Source: Tachypleus tridentatus
Lineage: Eukaryota > Arthropoda > Merostomata > Xiphosura > Limulidae
NCBI RefSeq assembly: GCF_004210375.1
Contig: NW_027467782.1
Coordinates: forward strand, 38,677,771-38,741,770
DNA length: 64,000 bases
Reading direction: 5' to 3'
Position 1 is the stretch's first letter. Each line of letters starts with the position of its first letter. The notes beneath the pieces are model-generated. The model made no database searches and had not been told where the DNA came from. It was given only the letters and a program-made list of their open reading frames with translations. This document shows positions 62,701 through 64,000 of the stretch, in pieces. The position numbers and the translations under genes were made by a program.

Positions 62701-63707
62701 TGATGACATTCCAACCATCCACAATTATGTGAAAGCAGAACTTAGTCACACAAAAGTTGAAGGCTTTCGAAAATGGCAGGAACATCAGGACAAGTGTGTA
62801 TTAGCTGGAGGGATTACTTTGAACGGGATATAATATAATACTGATGTATGTACATTGTTCTGTGCAATAAAAGTGAAGTCTTAGAACTTTTTGACCATAC
62901 ATCATATATTGCAAATAGTGGTCTCTGTTCAATCATTTGCCTGTCTCCAGTTTGAAAAGTTGCACAAAGAAACAAAACTCAACATTTACTTTTGAAATTA
63001 CAGAAGAACAGACATGGATAATGTTGATGCCAAATTTTATTTCACAAACAGGATATTCTACATTAAATGTTAGAAAGTAATCATACTGTCATTCAAATTT
63101 CAAAATGTAACATAACTTAAAGAATAAAAATGTACATTTACCATATGTTATTGCTGAGCACCACTTAGGATGACTAAAATGCTCAACAATTACTTTTGCA
63201 GTGTGTGGTACAAATATGTTAGAGGCTTGACACTGAGTGAAACCAAGAGTGCAACACAATAAACATTTTCTTAAAGTCTACAATATAATTTAAATTGAAA
63301 GATCCAATGGGTCATTTAGGTTGGGGCTAGAAGAGGCTCAGCCCTAGGGCTTATGGTCTTAATGTAGGCCCATTGTAGGACCCTCAAAGATTATTAGCCA
63401 CTATGCACATACAACCTTTAATCCATCACTGGAAAGATCAACATAAACGTTCTTATTATGTGAGATAAGTATGTTTGTTTGTTGTAAATAAGCTAACTTT
63501 AAAATTTACTTTCTTAATTAGTAATTTTTACAACTACTAATTAAGAAACAAGGGCACTTGGCAAAAAAGTGTCATCCATAAGTTACTACATATTAAACTT
63601 GTTATATAAATGACTATATATTAGTTATTAAAAGTTTCTCATACCTTTTCTTTAACAGAAAGAAGAATTTTTCCAACTGCAACTCCCCAGTTATCAGAAG
63701 AAATCTG
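29541..63707 (-). CDS. ATR: ATR checkpoint kinase, partial gene (7 exons of the FAT/TPR region)
   Basis: Seven exons on the minus strand encode a continuous piece of a protein that matches, in order, the FAT-domain helical repeats of ATR, the PI3K-like kinase that senses RPA-coated single-stranded DNA with its partner ATRIP and activates the replication-stress checkpoint in the nucleus. Exons (high to low coordinate): 63645-63707, 55862-55977, 42821-42960, 41886-42010, 38784-38883, 32160-32279, 29541-29716, about 840 nt in total. Recognisable stretches, compared with my memory of vertebrate ATR, are DNWGVAVGKILLSVKEK, MGPLSAASMENGAYQRG, CWLQSAKLARK followed by SGHQQRAYSCLLEA, and PEWEEGHFHLAKYYDR. 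All introns have GT/AG ends, and phases agree except for one apparent disruption in the third exon. The upstream HEAT-repeat exons and the downstream kinase exons are not in the window. Horseshoe crabs have had whole-genome duplications, so this could be one of several ATR copies. Family identity is very secure; whether the locus is functional is open. Confidence 0.92.
30572..31022 (+). repeat. Dispersed repeat R1, right duplication copy
   Basis: Counterpart of 7142-7591 within the right duplication copy. It faces the inverted copy at 35684-36119 at a distance of about 4.7 kb, so the two could form a large inverted-repeat pair. Confidence 0.75.
31742..32059. mobile_element. Possible hAT-like non-autonomous element (right copy)
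   Basis: Duplicate of 8308-8626 with the same end motifs, lying directly downstream, in gene sense, of ATR exon 6. Confidence 0.4.
32160..32279 (-). CDS. ATR: ATR exon 6, right copy (120 nt, intact)
   Basis: This exon encodes 40 residues beginning NEQEQAINILQKGIQEHFPD and ending KQKEAAACAK, matching HQALIVLQKGVELCFPE of human ATR, a TPR-like helix pair. Acceptor is cag, donor gtaata, phase 0 at both ends. It lies within the right copy of the large duplication; its partner at 8726-8846 is one base longer. Confidence 0.93.
32280..33449. other. ATR intron upstream of exon 6 (right copy)
   Basis: Duplicate of 8847-10014, including the degenerate ~80-bp tandem repeat at about 32680-32995. No coding signal was seen. 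Confidence 0.6.
35684..36119 (-). repeat. Dispersed repeat R1, inverted third copy
   Basis: The reverse complement matches 7142-7591 and 30572-31022: shared blocks include gttcatgttattttcttta, aagcaccagaaaaa and gtgattaacatc (plus-strand sense differs). Both ends of the match stop abruptly inside the less AT-rich block of 33.5-37.7 kb, as expected for an insertion into that block. Confidence 0.75.
37245..37386. repeat. Tandem duplication, 2 x about 71 bp
   Basis: Two adjacent units share actgagca, taaacatctct, atatgagcctcagtat and gggaatggagggaggactaa followed by gtactcacc. Confidence 0.9.
37651..38783. other. ATR intron, nothing recognised
   Basis: AT-rich sequence directly downstream, in gene sense, of ATR exon 5. 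No repeat or coding feature was recognised. Confidence 0.5.
38784..38883 (-). CDS. ATR: ATR exon 5 of window (100 nt)
   Basis: One base completes the Lys codon, then 33 residues follow: SGHQQRAYSCLLEASVLNIP through FVEKSKCNWNK. This matches AGHHQTAYNALLNAGESRLAELYVERAKWLWSKG in human ATR, including the Gly-His, Ala-Tyr, Leu-Leu and the Trp near the end. Acceptor is ttttttag, donor gtaaat, phase 2 in and phase 0 out. The exon is open and single-copy in the window. Confidence 0.93.
38884..41885. other. ATR intron between exons 4 and 5
   Basis: About 3.0 kb intron. It holds a degraded SINE B copy at 39463-39712 and a small AT-rich direct repeat (gcaattaattattaca twice) at about 38980-39030. Other short open frames show no recognisable similarity. 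Confidence 0.6.
39463..39712 (-). repeat. Degraded SINE family B copy
   Basis: It keeps the layout of family B: gcaaagctac, then agccatctgcactagcc, agtcaataccatccacca, agtgggacagactgtcac and gattacgagct near the tRNA-like head. It is clearly more diverged than the copies at 14-15 kb. Confidence 0.75.
41886..42010 (-). CDS. ATR: ATR exon 4 of window (125 nt)
   Basis: This exon encodes 41 residues plus two bases: EPLLNLYRVLLTIAK at the start and CWLQSAKLAR at the end, matching EPILALRRALLSLNK and CWLQSARVARK of human ATR. Acceptor is tcag, donor gtaggt, phase 0 in and phase 2 out. The last Lys codon is split AA|A and completed in the next exon. The frame is fully open. Confidence 0.95.
42011..42820. 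other. ATR intron between exons 3 and 4
   Basis: Short AT-rich intron of about 0.8 kb with nothing else recognised. Confidence 0.75.
42821..42960 (-). CDS. ATR: ATR exon 3 of window, apparently disrupted (140 nt)
   Basis: The exon has a good acceptor (ttccag) and donor (gtatgt). Its first part reads LHMLTDMEKAV, matching LHMLCELEHSI of human ATR, and its last part reads TPLLEEWRGRRKLVQ, which leads in frame into the next exon (EPLLNLYRVLL). These two parts are in different frames. The length is 140 nt where a multiple of three plus one is needed, an in-frame TAA follows the first part, and a TGA precedes the last part in its own frame. Either this copy is decaying or the consensus here has at least one base error plus a substitution. 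The exon is single-copy in the window, outside the large duplication. Confidence 0.7.
43230..48858 (-). mobile_element. Jockey-like non-LTR retrotransposon, near full length, dead
   Basis: The minus strand reads, 5' to 3': a leader from about 48858; an ORF1 region (about 48364-47140) with zinc knuckles near 47700-47880 and the end TMELLKFTF; an APE-type endonuclease (GGVALLVDQ, PLEAVAICVSLCRTITVCSL, near 46760-47030); a reverse transcriptase (PDDVLYEMLCYLSPASLAVF near 46030; LGVLQGCVLS and LFVNDFHISCQ near 45295-45500; FFGLIFDCKLSFIPHIKQL near 45180); an RNase H-like part (PDGSKSGDSVGSAMV near 44500); and an AT-rich 3' UTR to about 43230. The family's FVDD box reads FVND, losing a catalytic Asp, and the RNase H TDGS reads PDGS. 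Frame changes separate the open pieces at about 46100, 45850, 45250 and 44870, so it cannot be active. It lies in the ATR intron between exons 2 and 3, in the same orientation as the gene. The 3' end position is approximate. Confidence 0.88.
48870..55488. repeat. 61-bp satellite array, about 106 monomers
   Basis: The monomer, read from tccacaatgatatgtaccat then tctccatgtaattagacatt and aaaacaattacttcaaagat plus one a, is repeated head to tail with a 61-bp period (successive 60-base rows shift by one base). Monomers at both edges (48870-49510, 54330-54790) are diverged or shortened, while about 51130-53838 is essentially invariant by eye. A variant with ttatcc for ttctcc recurs between 49790 and 51125. 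A non-satellite insertion of about 110 bp sits at 49530-49645. The array ends at ccatgtaac before 55489. It lies in the ATR intron between exons 2 and 3; 61 is not a multiple of 3 and all frames contain stops. Confidence 0.98.
49543..49592 (+). ncRNA. Hammerhead-ribozyme-like motif inside the satellite
   Basis: Within the non-satellite insertion the sequence ctgatga (49550-49556) is followed by a 4-bp hairpin gacc/ggtc with loop gaaagaa and then gaaac (49573-49577), the order of the conserved CUGAUGA - stem II - GAAA core of hammerhead ribozymes. Minimal hammerheads of this kind are known from Penelope-like retroelements. Against it: one extra unpaired T lies between ctgatga and stem II, stem III would be very short (AC/GT), and I cannot draw a convincing stem I. 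It is a single occurrence in the array. Probably a remnant or look-alike, not proven active. Confidence 0.35.
55489..55861. other. ATR intron flank between satellite and exon 2
   Basis: About 370 bp of AT-rich sequence separates the array from the donor of ATR exon 2. Some phrases (aattacctgagaacgtga, atccacgctggtatg) faintly recall the satellite monomer (aattacttc, atccacaatgatatg), hinting that the array may have grown from neighbouring sequence. Confidence 0.45.
55862..55977 (-). CDS. ATR: ATR exon 2 of window (116 nt)
   Basis: This exon encodes 38 residues plus two bases, starting ENEKILEHLKIVRTQQ and continuing through GPLSAASMENGAYQRG. Human ATR has SLKLVRAEQIVPLSAASFERGSYQRG at this place. 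Acceptor is tag, donor is gtaatt, phase 0 in and phase 2 out; the split AG|A codon (Arg) is completed by the first base of the next exon, giving R-L-H-M-L across the junction as in vertebrate ATR. The intron that follows is about 12.9 kb and contains the satellite array and the LINE. Confidence 0.92.
55978..56689. other. ATR intron upstream of exon 2, nothing recognised
   Basis: AT-rich non-coding DNA between ATR exon 2 and the LTR-element fossil. Confidence 0.55.
56690..61105 (+). mobile_element. Old LTR retrotransposon fossil, Ty3/Gypsy-like
   Basis: Two related non-coding segments, about 56690-57000 and 60470-61105, share blocks such as gagtttagccataaa and gaaattatcacaaac/gact and bracket the element; they look like a truncated left and a fuller right LTR and differ at roughly a quarter of positions, so the insertion is old. 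Between them are weak matches to a capsid-type gag region (about 57.3-57.8 kb), an integrase-like region (about 58.7-59.4 kb) and a reverse-transcriptase-like region (about 59.65-60.1 kb). The element is heavily broken, with well over ten disruptions, and is inert. Family assignment rests on residual similarity recognised by eye. Confidence 0.7.
61110..61178. repeat. AT microsatellite
   Basis: Repeats of tatatatatttatacata type next to the right end of the LTR-element fossil. Confidence 0.9.
61841..62907 (+). mobile_element. mariner-family DNA transposon, broken
   Basis: The element is about 1.07 kb, with imperfect terminal inverted repeats (left tatgagttctgatcaaaaag at 61841-61860; right, reversed, tatgatgtatggtcaaaaag at 62888-62907). 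The plus strand shows mariner transposase pieces: HHEIADKLNIS (helix-turn-helix region), FFDVQGIVHHECLPNGQTVN with the first catalytic Asp, and, in another frame, CHDNAPSHSAVSVQERLAER with the second catalytic Asp, then VEGFRKWQEHQDKCVLAGG near the C-terminus. A stop after IIITGY (62268), a frameshift between the two catalytic segments and a further frame change near 62690 make it inactive. It lies in the ATR intron between exons 1 and 2. Confidence 0.87.
62908..63644. other. ATR intron downstream of exon 1, with a perfect hairpin
   Basis: Non-coding. It contains a perfect inverted repeat with 14-bp arms (tttcttaattagta at 63510-63523 and its complement at 63535-63548) separated by 11 bases. 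A slightly less AT-rich patch at 63300-63430 may be an old repeat fragment that I cannot classify. Confidence 0.6.
63645..63707 (-). CDS. ATR: ATR exon 1 of window (63 nt)
   Basis: This exon encodes 21 residues, QISSDNWGVAVGKILLSVKEK, matching the ATR segment that reads TTWSVRLGQLLLSAKK in human. It runs from an acceptor ending in tag to a donor gtatga, phase 0 at both ends. The acceptor is a NAGNAG (tagcag), so the first codon (CAG, Gln) may be included or skipped without changing frame. The next exon at 55862-55977 follows in frame after a 7.7-kb intron filled by a mariner and an LTR-element fossil. Confidence 0.85.
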
Positions 63708-64000
63708 CTAAAAATTTGATAAATAAAAAACGGAGTTACAAAACTGTACTAAGGTACAGGTAACATGGAACAATTAGCAGGCAAAAATATACACATTCTT
63801 AGAATGAACTTCATTTATTACCTTTTAACTGAAACTATATTGACTATTAAAATACACATAGCTGCACCAATTATTAATCTTTTGTATTTTCTCCCTTGTT
63901 TATAATGCCTTAAAGTGTTCTGCAGAATCAAGCAATTTTCACTTTTCAAAGTTAAATGTAAAATAATAAAAAATAAACTTTTCTAGAAAGTTCATCATTG
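63708..64000. other. ATR intron upstream of exon 1, nothing recognised
   Basis: AT-rich sequence to the window edge. The preceding ATR exon is not visible here. Confidence 0.6.

Overview
This is animal nuclear DNA: AT-rich, intron-dominated and full of transposon remnants. Two tRNA-derived SINE families and a jockey-like LINE resemble repeats I associate with horseshoe crabs (Limulidae), so a horseshoe crab or related chelicerate is my best guess; this is inference from memory, not a search.

The one host gene I can identify is on the minus strand and runs through most of the window. It is the DNA-damage checkpoint kinase ATR (PI3K-like kinase family). Seven consecutive short exons with GT/AG splice sites and compatible phases encode part of its FAT/TPR region, in the order 63.7 kb, 55.9 kb, 42.9 kb, 41.9 kb, 38.8 kb, 32.2 kb and 29.6 kb. 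The N-terminal exons lie beyond the right edge. The kinase-domain exons were not found and presumably lie beyond the left edge.

The most striking structure is a direct duplication of at least 11.6 kb inside this gene. Positions 1-11,581 and 23,437-35,093 are nearly identical and offset by about 23.4 kb. The left copy repeats the last two exons (at 8.8 and 6.2 kb). Differences are mostly single-base homopolymer indels, one of which shifts the frame of the left copy's first exon. Either this is a very young duplication or two haplotypes were stitched together by the assembler. The two-exon unit is 296 nt, not a multiple of three, so including both copies in one transcript would break the reading frame.

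Layout from left to right: duplication copy 1 with a piggyBac tail and two ATR exons (0-11.6 kb); a unique stretch with a SINE cluster (13.3-15.9 kb), a broken Tigger/pogo transposon (19.0-20.7 kb), a LINE 5' fragment (21.8-22.9 kb) and a piggyBac transposase remnant (22.9-24.1 kb); duplication copy 2 with the same two exons (23.4-35.1 kb); a less AT-rich unidentified block and ATR exons (35-43 kb); a near full-length but dead jockey-like LINE on the minus strand (43.2-48.9 kb); a 61-bp satellite array of about 106 monomers (48.9-55.5 kb) with a hammerhead-ribozyme-like insertion; an ATR exon; an old LTR-retrotransposon fossil (56.7-61.1 kb); a dead mariner (61.8-62.9 kb); and a last ATR exon at 63.7 kb.

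No complete host gene, promoter, rRNA or genuine tRNA gene was found.
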